Source: Gammaproteobacteria bacterium
GTDB lineage: Bacteria; Pseudomonadota; Gammaproteobacteria; DSM-16500
Assembly (NCBI GenBank): GCA_021323555.1
Contig: JAJONP010000113.1
Span: 1-9,409, forward strand
Length of the DNA stretch: 9,409 bases
Reading direction: 5' to 3'
The notes beneath the pieces were generated by a model, which worked only from the letters and a program-made list of their open reading frames with translations, did no database searches and was not told the DNA's origin. Shown one piece after another: positions 1 through 6,294 of this stretch (position 1 is its first letter; every line of letters starts with the position of its first letter). A program made the translations under genes and the position numbers.

Positions 1-225
1 ACACGCCTCAAAAGCAATATGAAGAATAAACTGATGCCATTCATTGATAAGATTTTACTTCGAAAACGGGCGTTAATTGAAACTGTCAATGACCAGTTAA
101 AGAATATCAGCCAAGCCGAACATACGCGACATCGCAGTGTATGGAATTTTATAGTCAATATTCTTAGCGCTCTTGCTGCTTATATCTTGCATCCAAAAAA
201 GCCTTCTCTTCATCTTTCAATATAA
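1..225 (+). pseudogene. IS982-family transposase, C-terminal fragment (cut by window edge)
   Basis: The reading frame is open from base 1 ([17 protein letters not shown]...) to the TAA at 223-225, so the apparent ATG at 19 is internal and the real start lies outside the window. The stretch [20 protein letters not shown], followed by EHTRHRS and [13 protein letters not shown], is the characteristic C-terminal end of IS982-family DDE transposases, which cut and join element ends. About 74 residues remain of an expected length near 290-300. No IS982 inverted repeat could be identified downstream: the next gene remnant begins within 11-50 bp. I therefore cannot tell whether the element is complete outside the window or was itself truncated by recombination with the neighbouring IS903-type element. 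Family assignment is firm; activity is unknown. Confidence 0.8.
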
Positions 226-235
226 AGAGAAAAAA

Positions 236-1026
236 TTAATGCTTACCGCAACCGCTTAGACAATACTGACGTTGTTTTATTATTTCGTCTCTTTGTCTAA
301 GATAATCTTTTTTCGGCCTTTTAATTTTTAATTCCTCTTGAGTCTTGCTGGTTATCGAGGGCGGAACCAATGTCACGGCTCCCCAGTCATTGACCCTCTT
401 ATAAAATCCCTTCGTATCGTAAGCGCCATCTGCTCTTACACTTTTAACTTTCTTCTTGATTTGACGGCTAAGAGCTTCTATGGCCTCACAATCATTTACA
501 TTACTTTCCGTCAATACCACGGATACAATTTGCTGTTCTTCTAATTCTAATCCCAAATGCACTTTCTTCCATTGATCTCTTTTTCGACATAAGCTTTCTT
601 TTCCATATCTTCTTTGATGATAACCGCTGGTAGAATACACATTTAATCCTGTGCTATCAAAAGCTAACTCTATCCCTTCCTCTTTGTTTTTAGTCAATTC
701 CTTAATTTTTAAATTCAATTTCTTTGCTTCTCGATTAGCATGCGCATAATCTCGAATGCAAACCTCCGTGCTGAATATTTTTGTTAATAGTTTTTTTGCA
801 AAACCGACTGTGCTTCTCCAGGGCAAACGAAGGCTCACTTTTATCGTTAACAAAAACTCATACATGTCTTGACCATATTTAGGTTGTCTCCATCGTTTTT
901 TTCTCCTTTATAATAGTAGAGTTTTGATAAAAAGTTTTTATTAAAATTTAAAATCATTTCTCCTCTTTTTACTAAGGCGAGGTTATACTATTTCCAGTTG
1001 CAAATCCGTTGGTTGTTATTTGGCAT
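236..1026 (-). pseudogene. IS5/IS903-type transposase, triply disrupted
   Basis: The original start is probably the ATG at 1024-1026 (MPNNNQRICNWK), preceded by an AGAGG ribosome binding site and aligning with MSKTQRICNWK of the intact-ended copy. Three lesions are visible. There is an in-frame TAG at codon 13 (988-990). There is an apparent 1-base deletion in a run of seven T on the plus strand (896-902), across which the frame changes from ...YYKGEK to KRWRQPKYGQDMYEF. The C-terminus is lost after RDEIIK near 272, ending in eleven unrelated residues. The open part (236-865, 209 codons) keeps two catalytic Asp regions (AFDSTG and ADGAYDT) but lacks the YREK block with the catalytic Glu. It cannot encode an active transposase. 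Confidence 0.85.
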
Positions 1027-1106
1027 ATTTTTACCTCTTGCAGGGTTAAAAACGCTAATCTTACAACCTGTTGAGATTTGCAACTACTTATTTACGCAAC
1101 AATGCC
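272..1106 (-). mobile_element. IS5-family (IS903 subgroup) element, left end deleted
   Basis: The right end is visible: read on the minus strand from 1106 it starts GGCATTGTTGCGTAAATAAG, very like the IS903-group terminus and sharing its first 13 bases with the intact element at the right of the window. The other end is missing. Similarity to the intact copy stops around 272, and between there and the IS982 stop codon (226-271) is sequence I cannot assign. The transposase is broken (see separate entry). The two IS903-type copies are clearly diverged from each other, so they are different subtypes or old insertions, not a recent duplication. Confidence 0.75.
1094..1106 (-). repeat. Terminal inverted repeat of the left IS903-type element
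   Basis: GGCATTGTTGCGT read on the minus strand. The same 13 bases begin both ends of the element at 8275-9409. The sequence right after it (1107 onward) is the body of a different, broken gene, which places the insertion junction at 1106/1107. Confidence 0.8.
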
Positions 1107-1107
1107 G

Positions 1108-1491
1108 AACGATGATGAACACCATCCAATGAGACGTGAAGAAGCAGGGAGGCGTGGTGCGGAAGCGCGTTGGGGCAGAGAATAGGAAGAGAGCAGTGGC
1201 AGCCGTAGAGGAAACTCCCAGCGTAGTCGAAGCCGGTATGAGGAAGACGATGATGAAAGAGATGGCTTTAGAGGTCAACGACATTCTTCGCGTACAAATG
1301 ATGAATATCATCTGATGAGCCGTGAAGAAGCAGGAAGGCGCGGTTGTTCTGAGGCAAGGCATGCTATAAGCGAGGAAGAAGAAAGTGGAATTGCCAGAAA
1401 AGCTGCCAGAACACGAAAGAAACATGATCCTGATGCTTTTCAGGAGATGGGGCGCAAAGGCAACCAAGCTCGGCACAAAAATCATTATTAA
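1108..1491 (+). pseudogene. KGG-motif stress-type small protein, 5'-truncated with internal stop
   Basis: One frame is open from the IS junction to TAA 1489-1491 except for a single TAG at 1183-1185. It reads NDDEHHPMRREEAGRRGAEA, then after the stop a Ser/Arg/Asp/Glu-rich linker, then MSREEAGRRGCSEARHA, SGIARKAARTRKKH and FQEMGRKGNQARHKNHY. The repeated (R)EEAGRRG-EAR and MGRKGNQA units resemble the KGG repeats (GRKGG-A) of GsiB/Con-10-like hydrophilic stress proteins, common in several repeats per protein. The N-terminal part is missing at the insertion junction at 1106/1107. A 133-codon antisense frame covers the same DNA but has no recognisable protein and is a by-product of the biased codons. 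Whether the remnant after the TAG could be translated from ATG 1315-1317 is unknown. Function of the family is not well defined; identity is moderately sure. Confidence 0.6.
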
Positions 1492-1816
1492 ATAAAAAAA
1501 AATTTTTTAATGAAGCGTCTTAAAATAAAAGTAAATCTGACAGCCGTATTTTTTAGAAACGGCCATCAGAAAATTTAATCTGTTACTATCAACTATCTCA
1601 AGCCATACAGAATGTCACAACAGGTTTTTGAGGATTCAATCAACATACTAATAAAATAAATAACCGTTATTTTTTATTAATTGGAGAAAAATGGCTAAGA
1701 TTTTTTTGAAATTACCACGATTTAAATCGAACTATCTAATCAATTCTGGATAATAATCTTATTGTTTTTAGAACGTATAAAAATATTTTTTTTTGATAAT
1801 GTTCTTTATATTAATC
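1492..1816. other. AT-rich non-coding stretch
   Basis: No convincing gene. It begins with an A-run/T-run tract (about 1493-1508) directly after the KGG stop. An AT-only hairpin, AAATAA/TTATTT around CCG, sits at 1658-1672. A 20-codon frame at 1691-1753 (MAKIFLKLPRFK...) follows a GGAG ribosome-binding-like sequence at 1683-1686, but it is too short and without recognisable similarity to call as a gene. Base composition is much more AT-rich than the transposon to the right. Confidence 0.5.
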
Positions 1817-1853
1817 CTTGATAAATTTTTTTTAGATGAAAATTTTTATCAAG
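1817..1853. repeat. Inverted repeat upstream of hsp20
   Basis: Perfect 9-bp arms CTTGATAAA (1817-1825) and TTTATCAAG (1845-1853) enclose a 19-base AT-rich loop that can extend the stem (TTTT with AAAA). It lies about 20 bp upstream of the proposed hsp20 -35 box. It could be an operator for a dimeric regulator or the remnant of a terminator (it is followed by ATTTTCT). The sequence does not decide between these. Confidence 0.45.
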
Positions 1854-1872
1854 ATTTTCTGTAATAAAAACG

Positions 1873-1900
1873 TTGTTTTCCTATTTTAAAAGTGTATTAT
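1873..1900 (+). promoter_or_regulatory. Candidate sigma70-type promoter of hsp20
   Basis: TTGTTT at 1873-1878 and TATTAT at 1895-1900 are separated by 16 bp. A start near 1907 would leave a leader of about 83 nt. I see no good match to the sigma32 heat-shock consensus (CTTGAAA with a CCCCAT-type -10), so if the gene is heat-induced the control may be elsewhere, for example in the leader RNA. In such AT-rich DNA, chance matches are likely. Confidence 0.35.
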
Positions 1901-1957
1901 GATAAATAATATAAACTTTCCTATTTAATAAATTTAAATTTCATTTTTTTAAAAAAT

Positions 1958-1982
1958 CTCATTTTATTCTAATAAAGAGGAG
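1958..1982 (+). promoter_or_regulatory. RBS of hsp20 with possible occluding hairpin
   Basis: AGAGGAG (1976-1982) is a strong ribosome binding site with 7 nt before the ATG at 1990. Immediately upstream, CTC (1958-1960) and TTTAT (1963-1967) can pair with GAG (1977-1979) and ATAAA (1972-1976) around the loop TCTA, with AT at 1961-1962 bulged out, covering the first half of the RBS. Farther up, TAAATTT in the leader (1929-1935) is complementary to AAATTTA ending in the A of the start codon (1984-1990). Weak, AT-rich pairing over the RBS is the hallmark of RNA thermometers, which control many bacterial small heat shock genes. Here it is an inference from base pairing only. Confidence 0.35.
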
Positions 1983-1989
1983 AAAATTT

Positions 1990-2487
1990 ATGAGTAATCT
2001 TGTTAATTTGGAACAATTCTTACCTATTTTTTCAAAACATTCTGATAATCCCATTTTTTCTCTGCATCAAGAAATTGATAAGGTCTTTAATCAATTCTAT
2101 AAAGAATTTCTGCCCGATAATTTTTCTAAAAAAAACACGCAAGACCTCTCCATTCGGCCCGTATTTGATATTGTGGAAGACGATAAAATATATAAGATTG
2201 AAATGGAAATGCCGGGATTAAGTGAAAAAGATATTAGTGTGTCTATCAAAGAAGGAGAGTTATATATTCACGCTAAGAAAGAAATTTCTCAGAAAGATGA
2301 AGGAAAAGAATATGTGAGGCGTGAAATTAGCTATGGCAATTATGAGAGCTACATTGATTTACCGACTTATGTCGATACCAATGAAGCGAAAGCTTCTTTT
2401 AAAAAAGGGATGTTATGGATCAGTTTTCCTAAAAAAAACGGAGCAGATCACTCCCTGAAGAAATTAACGATAGAAAAAGTGGAATAA
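1990..2487 (+). CDS. hsp20: Small heat shock protein, Hsp20/alpha-crystallin family
   Basis: This is an ATP-independent cytoplasmic holdase that binds unfolding proteins and passes them to DnaK/ClpB systems. The 165-residue length is typical. An N-terminal arm (1-54, with SLHQEIDKVFNQFYKEF, the usual amphipathic helix of this group) precedes the alpha-crystallin domain at about 55-148. The domain includes RPVFDIVEDDKIYKIEMEMPG, the RREISYGNYE stretch near 110-119 and the conserved A-x-x-x-G-x-L block (ASFKKGMLWISFPK, 135-148). The tail carries LTI (159-161), fitting the I/V/L-x-I/V anchor that docks into a neighbouring subunit for oligomer assembly. The start is set by an AGAGGAG ribosome binding site. 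The gene appears monocistronic and intact, and lies in AT-rich DNA unlike the transposon that follows. The family call is secure; the exact paralogue is not assigned. Confidence 0.93.
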   Translation: MSNLVNLEQFLPIFSKHSDNPIFSLHQEIDKVFNQFYKEFLPDNFSKKNTQDLSIRPVFDIVEDDKIYKIEMEMPGLSEKDISVSIKEGELYIHAKKEISQKDEGKEYVRREISYGNYESYIDLPTYVDTNEAKASFKKGMLWISFPKKNGADHSLKKLTIEKVE

Positions 2488-2734
2488 TCATCCATCACTG
2501 AATTTTCCTCTTGAGAAATTGAAGGAGAAAATAACCCTGTCATTCTATAAGTCCGATACTCAGATTGAAAAATATATAAAAGAGAGAAATGGGCATTTGC
2601 GCCTCGATTAGACGAAACAAAATCTACCTCGAAGTCTTTGGGAATACGGTCGTAGTTTTAAAGAGAGATGCGCTCTTGGTCAGAATGAAAGAAACCCTAA
2701 GAGCAGCTTGATCTATTGTACAGGGTAAGCCGGT
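2488..2734. other. Intergenic region between hsp20 and transposon end
   Basis: No convincing gene. A weak TTTTC (2503-2507)/GAAAA (2527-2531) pairing just after hsp20 has no T-run and is a poor terminator. A 40-codon frame at 2589-2711 (MGICASIRRNKIYLEVFG...) has no clear similarity and only a weak AGAGAG upstream. The last five bases, CCGGT (2730-2734), abut the transposon terminus and would be the 5-bp target duplication if the element inserted in the usual Tn5053 manner. Confidence 0.4.
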
Positions 2735-2781
2735 TGTCAAATTCAGAAGTGCTCTTCACTCATGTCAGAAGTCGACTTCAC
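2735..2781. repeat. Transposon left end with two TniA-binding-type repeats
   Basis: The end begins TGTCAAATTCAGAAG (2735-2749). Two copies of a 17-bp unit follow, 22 bp apart (start to start, two helical turns): TCAGAAGTGCTCTTCAC (2743-2759) and TCAGAAGTCGACTTCAC (2765-2781), identical at 14 of 17 positions and differing only in the three central bases. The second contains the perfect palindrome GAAGTCGACTTC. Arrays of roughly 19-bp transposase-binding sites at the ends are typical of Tn5053/Tn7-type elements. The nearest gene stop is 60 bp further in. Confidence 0.8.
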
Positions 2782-2840
2782 TGTGAAAAAATTTGCAACC
2801 CGTCTTTATTTAAGGCTAACCAGGTCGTATGATATGTATT

Positions 2841-3830
2841 TTAATCAGGACTAACAGAGGAATTTAATGCTTCTAAAATGGAGTTAGCTGCATTGGTATC
2901 AAACCGCTGCCCTTCTTCAATATAACCCCGTACCGTCCCCTCGTGGCGCCAGCGGCCTTGTCGCATAATGGCACCAAAAGAAGCCCCTTTTTTCGTGGCC
3001 GCTGTGGCAAACCCATGGCGCAAACTGTGCCCGCTGTAATGTTTTGCATTAGGCAATTGACAGGCCATCGCGACATTTTTAATGATATCACTCACGTACT
3101 GCGGTGAAAGAGGGCGAGTGGTAATGCAGTTGCTTTTAGTAATATGGCGAAACACAGCGCCTGTCGTGTGGTTTGCTAACTCACGCCAACGGTGTAAAGT
3201 GGTCACAGGGCATAGCTGAGAGTTGCCGTAAGGAATAGCGCAAATTTGACCGTGGCCTTCCTGGTCTGTTTTAGATCGTGGGACACTAATTTCTACGCCT
3301 TCTACTACAAATGAAACCTGTTCCCATTGTATGGCAACCAATTCGCTACGACGAAACGCCCCAAAAAACCCAATTTGGAGCAACGCATTATTGCGCCAGG
3401 CTATTGTCCCATTGCGTGCCCTTAAATAGTGATCCATTAGCATGAGCTGTTCCACTGGCAGTGGAGGTGATTTTTTAGGTGGCTTGCCATGAACATGAAG
3501 GATGCCGGTTAATGTTTTTCGTACCAGGGGATGGGCCGTGGGGTCAGGGAACCCTTGGGAAGTGTGCCATTGACGAATTGCAACTAACCGCCGCTTTAAG
3601 GTACGTGGGTTAAGGGATTGAGCGTAGCTTTGTAAGTAGTGTAATAATAAGGTAGGCGTTGTAGGCAGTAGGCCACCGCCGTTTATAAAATGGCGGACGT
3701 CTGATTGATAGGCACGGCGTGTGTTAGGGCTGGTGGCAGCTTGCAGGTAGAGGTGTGTAGTAAGGGCCTGCATTTCAGTCGTGTTGCCTGGGTTGCTTAA
3801 CGCACTGGGATTGCTTAATTCTTTGCTCAT
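2841..3830 (-). CDS. Tyrosine recombinase, TnpS-like, probable cointegrate resolvase
   Basis: This is a site-specific DNA recombinase of the phage integrase/XerC-D class. An N-terminal core-binding SAM-like domain covers about residues 20-110 (SPNTRRAYQSDVRHF, NPRTLKRRLVAIRQWH). The catalytic domain, about 125-320, keeps every active-site residue: R160 (GAFRRSEL), K187 (SKTDQEG), H268 and R271 (HSLRHGF), W294 (GRWRHEG) and the nucleophile Y303 (VRGYIEE). At 329 residues it is close to the roughly 320 of TnpS. It is divergent from a KfrA-N/coiled-coil gene across a 179-bp spacer, the arrangement of tnpS-tnpT in Tn4651-type transposons, where the pair resolves cointegrates at the site between them. 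It sits just inside the transposon's left end. The start codon lacks a clear Shine-Dalgarno sequence. A simple integrase for capture of cassettes is the main alternative role. Confidence 0.88.
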   Translation of the reverse strand: MSKELSNPSALSNPGNTTEMQALTTHLYLQAATSPNTRRAYQSDVRHFINGGGLLPTTPTLLLHYLQSYAQSLNPRTLKRRLVAIRQWHTSQGFPDPTAHPLVRKTLTGILHVHGKPPKKSPPLPVEQLMLMDHYLRARNGTIAWRNNALLQIGFFGAFRRSELVAIQWEQVSFVVEGVEISVPRSKTDQEGHGQICAIPYGNSQLCPVTTLHRWRELANHTTGAVFRHITKSNCITTRPLSPQYVSDIIKNVAMACQLPNAKHYSGHSLRHGFATAATKKGASFGAIMRQGRWRHEGTVRGYIEEGQRFDTNAANSILEALNSSVSPD

Positions 3831-4009
3831 AATCAGTGACCCGAGTCAGGGCATTTTAGTACGATACGGTAACATGGATCCTACTCGCTTAAAACTGATA
3901 ACACGAGTTATCAATGAATATTATCAGGTATATTATTATGCTATTTGAATCTTAATAGAGTAATATTGCGTACCATGTACTTAACTATGAAAAAACCAGT
4001 GAAGACACT
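3831..4009. promoter_or_regulatory. Divergent intergenic region, candidate res/rst recombination site and shared promoters
   Basis: These 179 bp separate the start codons of the recombinase and its coiled-coil partner. They contain an 18-bp palindrome (3896-3913), a smaller TGAC-CCGA-GTCA palindrome (3837-3848), and three copies of CGAGT (3842-3846 and 3904-3908 on plus, 3883-3887 on minus). The hexamer TTATCA occurs at 3908-3913 and 3921-3926 and inverted at 3896-3901. Distant inverted AATATTA/TAATATT lies at 3917-3923 and 3961-3967. A core of two inverted half-sites plus accessory direct repeats is how tyrosine-recombinase resolution sites of Tn3-family elements are built. No promoter here is clear enough to mark. 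Exact crossover position is not determinable by eye. Confidence 0.5.
3896..3913. repeat. 18-bp palindrome, candidate recombinase core or TnpT operator
   Basis: TGATAAC (3896-3902) and GTTATCA (3907-3913) are perfect 7-bp inverted arms around ACGA. A spacer of four bases is shorter than the 6-8 bp overlap usual for tyrosine recombinases, so the true core arms may be set further out, or this may instead be a binding site for the helix-turn-helix partner protein. Confidence 0.5.
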
Positions 4010-5074
4010 ATGGCACGCATTGGCATTACTTATCGCGATGTTGAAAAAGCAGCGCTACAACTCCAAGGACAAGGCAACCTTCCTACGATAGATCGAATTC
4101 GTCATGTCTTAGGCACCGGCAGTAAGACTACCATTACTGAATACCTGAAGCGCTGGAAAGTGCAACAAGCCGATGGTCAAGGCAAGCTACCTCATGAACT
4201 GTCTGCATTGGTTACTGGACTCTGGGAACGATTGCAAGCAAAAGCAGAACAACGCATTAGCGAAATGCAATCCTCTTATGACGAACAAATAAAATGCTTA
4301 CAACAATCCTTGGCAGAAATGCAGCAAGGGTCCCATGTGTTGAAACAGCAATTGCACCAGGCAGAAGAAAATGGCAGACAAAAAGCCGAAGAAAAGCAGA
4401 CTGTTGACCAGTTGCTACAAGAGTTACAGCAAACCCATATTCAACTGGAGTCACGCTACCAAACCTCGTTACAACAAATTGGAGATTTAAAGGCAGACAA
4501 CGCCCGCTTACATCAAATGGCCACCCAAATCCAAGCTAACCTAGAACATTACCAACAAGCTATGCAGTTACTCAGGGCAGAGCAAAGTTTGGAAACTGAA
4601 AAGCGGGAAGCCAATTTTCAAGCTCACATCCAAGAGATGAAACAGGTATCAGTGATAGCCCAGCAAGAAGTCGCTGCACTACAAGAAAAAAACAAAAGTA
4701 ATGAGCATGCCCTTCTACAATCTAAGAAAATCATTGACGCCCTTCAAGCACAAACAGATGAACTCACTCAACAATGCCAACAAACAAAGCAAGAAGTTGC
4801 TAAAATCACCGAACGTTGTGCCCTTGCAGAACAGTCGTCCAACGTACAACAAAAAGAAGCCCGTCATTATCAAGCACGTGCCAATGAGCTCGAAAAAAAT
4901 ATCTTCCTTTTAACAGAACAGCACCAGCAATCAACAGTGGCATTACAACAGGCAAAGGATAAAATTGAAGCTTTGCGACAGGAAAAATTATTTTTAACAC
5001 AAGAAAAATTCGAGCTAATGGGTTCTCTCAAGCAGCTACAGCAATCCAGATCATTACAATCACTCACGCCATAA
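4010..5074 (+). CDS. KfrA-N/coiled-coil DNA-binding protein, TnpT-like
   Basis: Residues 1-50 (ITYRDVEKAALQLQGQG, then LPTIDRIRHVLGTGSKTTI, then TEYLKRWK) match the KfrA-N type helix-turn-helix found in plasmid KfrA regulators and in TnpT. From about residue 70 to 350 the protein is a long, almost unbroken coiled coil, rich in Gln, Glu, Lys, Ala and Leu with few Gly or Pro. There is no signal peptide or membrane segment. In Tn4651-type transposons TnpT binds the resolution site and stimulates TnpS; the divergent neighbour and 354-residue length fit that role. The ATG chosen begins the conserved domain directly; its Shine-Dalgarno is weak (GAAGA). The alternative is a plasmid KfrA-like regulator or partition-associated protein, but the transposon context and the neighbouring recombinase make a resolution accessory factor more likely. 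DNA binding is confident, partner role is inferred. Confidence 0.8.
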   Translation: MARIGITYRDVEKAALQLQGQGNLPTIDRIRHVLGTGSKTTITEYLKRWKVQQADGQGKLPHELSALVTGLWERLQAKAEQRISEMQSSYDEQIKCLQQSLAEMQQGSHVLKQQLHQAEENGRQKAEEKQTVDQLLQELQQTHIQLESRYQTSLQQIGDLKADNARLHQMATQIQANLEHYQQAMQLLRAEQSLETEKREANFQAHIQEMKQVSVIAQQEVAALQEKNKSNEHALLQSKKIIDALQAQTDELTQQCQQTKQEVAKITERCALAEQSSNVQQKEARHYQARANELEKNIFLLTEQHQQSTVALQQAKDKIEALRQEKLFLTQEKFELMGSLKQLQQSRSLQSLTP

Positions 5075-5092
5075 CAATTTGTTGTATTGTTA
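5072..5092. terminator. Weak hairpin between convergent genes
   Basis: TAACAAT (5072-5078) and ATTGTTA (5086-5092) form a perfect 7-bp stem around TTGTTGT. It overlaps the stop codon of the coiled-coil gene and lies in the 41-bp gap to the convergent tniQ stop. It has only one G-C pair in the stem and no following T-run on either strand, so a terminator role is doubtful. Confidence 0.25.
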
Positions 5093-5115
5093 AATGATGT
5101 GTCCCTGCGTGCTCT

Positions 5116-6294
5116 CTATCCCTGTAAAAATTGGGGTGGTATCCCTACGTCAATCAATAAATTTTCAACCTCTTGCACTACTTTTAAATCCGTTCTTCCA
5201 AAAAGGGCACTGCGACGTAAATCTTTAGCAGCAACCGGATCCCGTTTTGCCATTTCAATAAATTGATTGATCAAATCAGTCTCTTTTTTTAGTGGTGGCC
5301 CTGAGAACGTTTCTTTAGCGCCCGTGTTTTCTTGATGAGATGGTAAGTCTTTGGTATACGTTGGCTCTGGTAAAAACAAAAAACAGTGTCCACCAGGCGG
5401 ACTGATTAATCGATTTTCTATTTTGGCCATTGCGGTAGCAGAAGCCATTAATGTTTGTTCTTGTATTTTAGCTGGTAATACCTCATACGGTTTCCAATTT
5501 GCCATCCCGCAACGGAAATTAAGCCCTAGCGATGTCCATATGCCCGCAATGTCTTTTACATGTGCTGGGCCCATGGATGATATAGGAAGATGTAATTCGT
5601 TAAGCAGTGTGCGCAATAGCCGAAGCCAAACACCACCATGAATGGTTCGGTGTGGTAGTGCAACTTGGCCGGTCGTTAATGCTGACCATGTTCTTTGGTC
5701 CATCACGTGGATTGCAGCAGGGGCAAAAATAGGTGCAGCATTTTCATTGATAAAGTAAATAGGATATCCCGGATAAGAGATATGGCATTGCTGCAATAGG
5801 CACTTATGTACTGGGCAACTGAGCATGAGTGGCAAATACCAAACTAAATAGAGGATACTCACTTGCTTGTCCTTAAGACAAAGAGGACACGCTTTTGAAA
5901 TGGTGAATGGCAATGTGCCGACCCACGGTTTCCAAGGTGATTTTGGTTGAGGTTTTTTGCGTTTATGAGAAGGCAATAACAACGAGTAATGATTGACGTA
6001 GAACCCAAAATCTACTTCTTGCGCAGTCAAGTCGTCCAGTAAAAGTGGCACCCAAGATAACACCGTTAATGCACGAATAGTTTCTTCTGAAACACCTGTT
6101 CGCTTGGATAAGAGAGAAAGCAACCAATCGGGTGCATTCATATTGAGGTCACGTAGGTCCCCTTGAAACCCTAAATCATGCTGTAGCAACTCATCGAGCG
6201 TGAAGTCATAGCACTTTGCAATTCTCGTCAACCATGATAATAAAGATTCCTCGCTATGCGGCTGAGGGTGTAATGGCCAACGCAAGTGGTTCAT
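5116..6294 (-). CDS. tniQ: TniQ, target-selection/assembly protein of Tn5053-type transposition
   Basis: TniQ (TnsD relative) helps TniA and TniB choose targets and form cointegrates. The N-terminal TniQ domain opens with the standard WPLHPQPHSEESLLSWLTRI (6-25), where the P-x-x-x-ES-x-x-SWL pattern is diagnostic. A zinc-binding site is visible as C136-x2-C139 (CPLC) and C160-x2-H163 (CPVH), followed by the HKCLL motif. A charged, less conserved C-terminal half follows, with a helical DLRRSALFG stretch near the end. At 392 residues the length is normal for tniQ. The ATG overlaps the tniB stop as ATGA, so translation is coupled to tniB. It runs convergent to the coiled-coil gene 41 bp away. 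No internal damage is seen. Confidence 0.93.
   Translation of the reverse strand: MNHLRWPLHPQPHSEESLLSWLTRIAKCYDFTLDELLQHDLGFQGDLRDLNMNAPDWLLSLLSKRTGVSEETIRALTVLSWVPLLLDDLTAQEVDFGFYVNHYSLLLPSHKRKKPQPKSPWKPWVGTLPFTISKACPLCLKDKQVSILYLVWYLPLMLSCPVHKCLLQQCHISYPGYPIYFINENAAPIFAPAAIHVMDQRTWSALTTGQVALPHRTIHGGVWLRLLRTLLNELHLPISSMGPAHVKDIAGIWTSLGLNFRCGMANWKPYEVLPAKIQEQTLMASATAMAKIENRLISPPGGHCFLFLPEPTYTKDLPSHQENTGAKETFSGPPLKKETDLINQFIEMAKRDPVAAKDLRRSALFGRTDLKVVQEVENLLIDVGIPPQFLQG

Noticed and set aside
338..544. Plus-strand 68-codon frame in the left IS
   Set aside because: Antisense to the transposase remnant, which is recognisable by similarity; no ribosome binding site or family motif.
1084..1485. 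133-codon minus-strand open frame
   Set aside because: It is antisense to the KGG-type coding frame, starts within the IS end, and its product (Phe/Ser-rich low-complexity) resembles no family. The plus strand has clear repeat motifs.
2000..2221. Second frame overlapping hsp20
   Set aside because: Lies entirely inside the alpha-crystallin gene and has no independent support.
2538..2561. TGTCATT start resembling a second Tn5053-type terminus
   Set aside because: Only the first seven bases match well; there are no following TCAGAAG/CTTCAC repeats, unlike the terminus at 2735.
2873..3091. Minus-strand 72-codon frame inside the recombinase gene
   Set aside because: Out-of-frame shadow of the catalytic domain region.
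4257..5067. Several short frames inside the coiled-coil gene, on both strands
   Set aside because: All overlap a long in-frame coiled-coil protein with a recognised N-terminal domain; repetitive Gln/Glu/Lys codons readily give open alternate frames.
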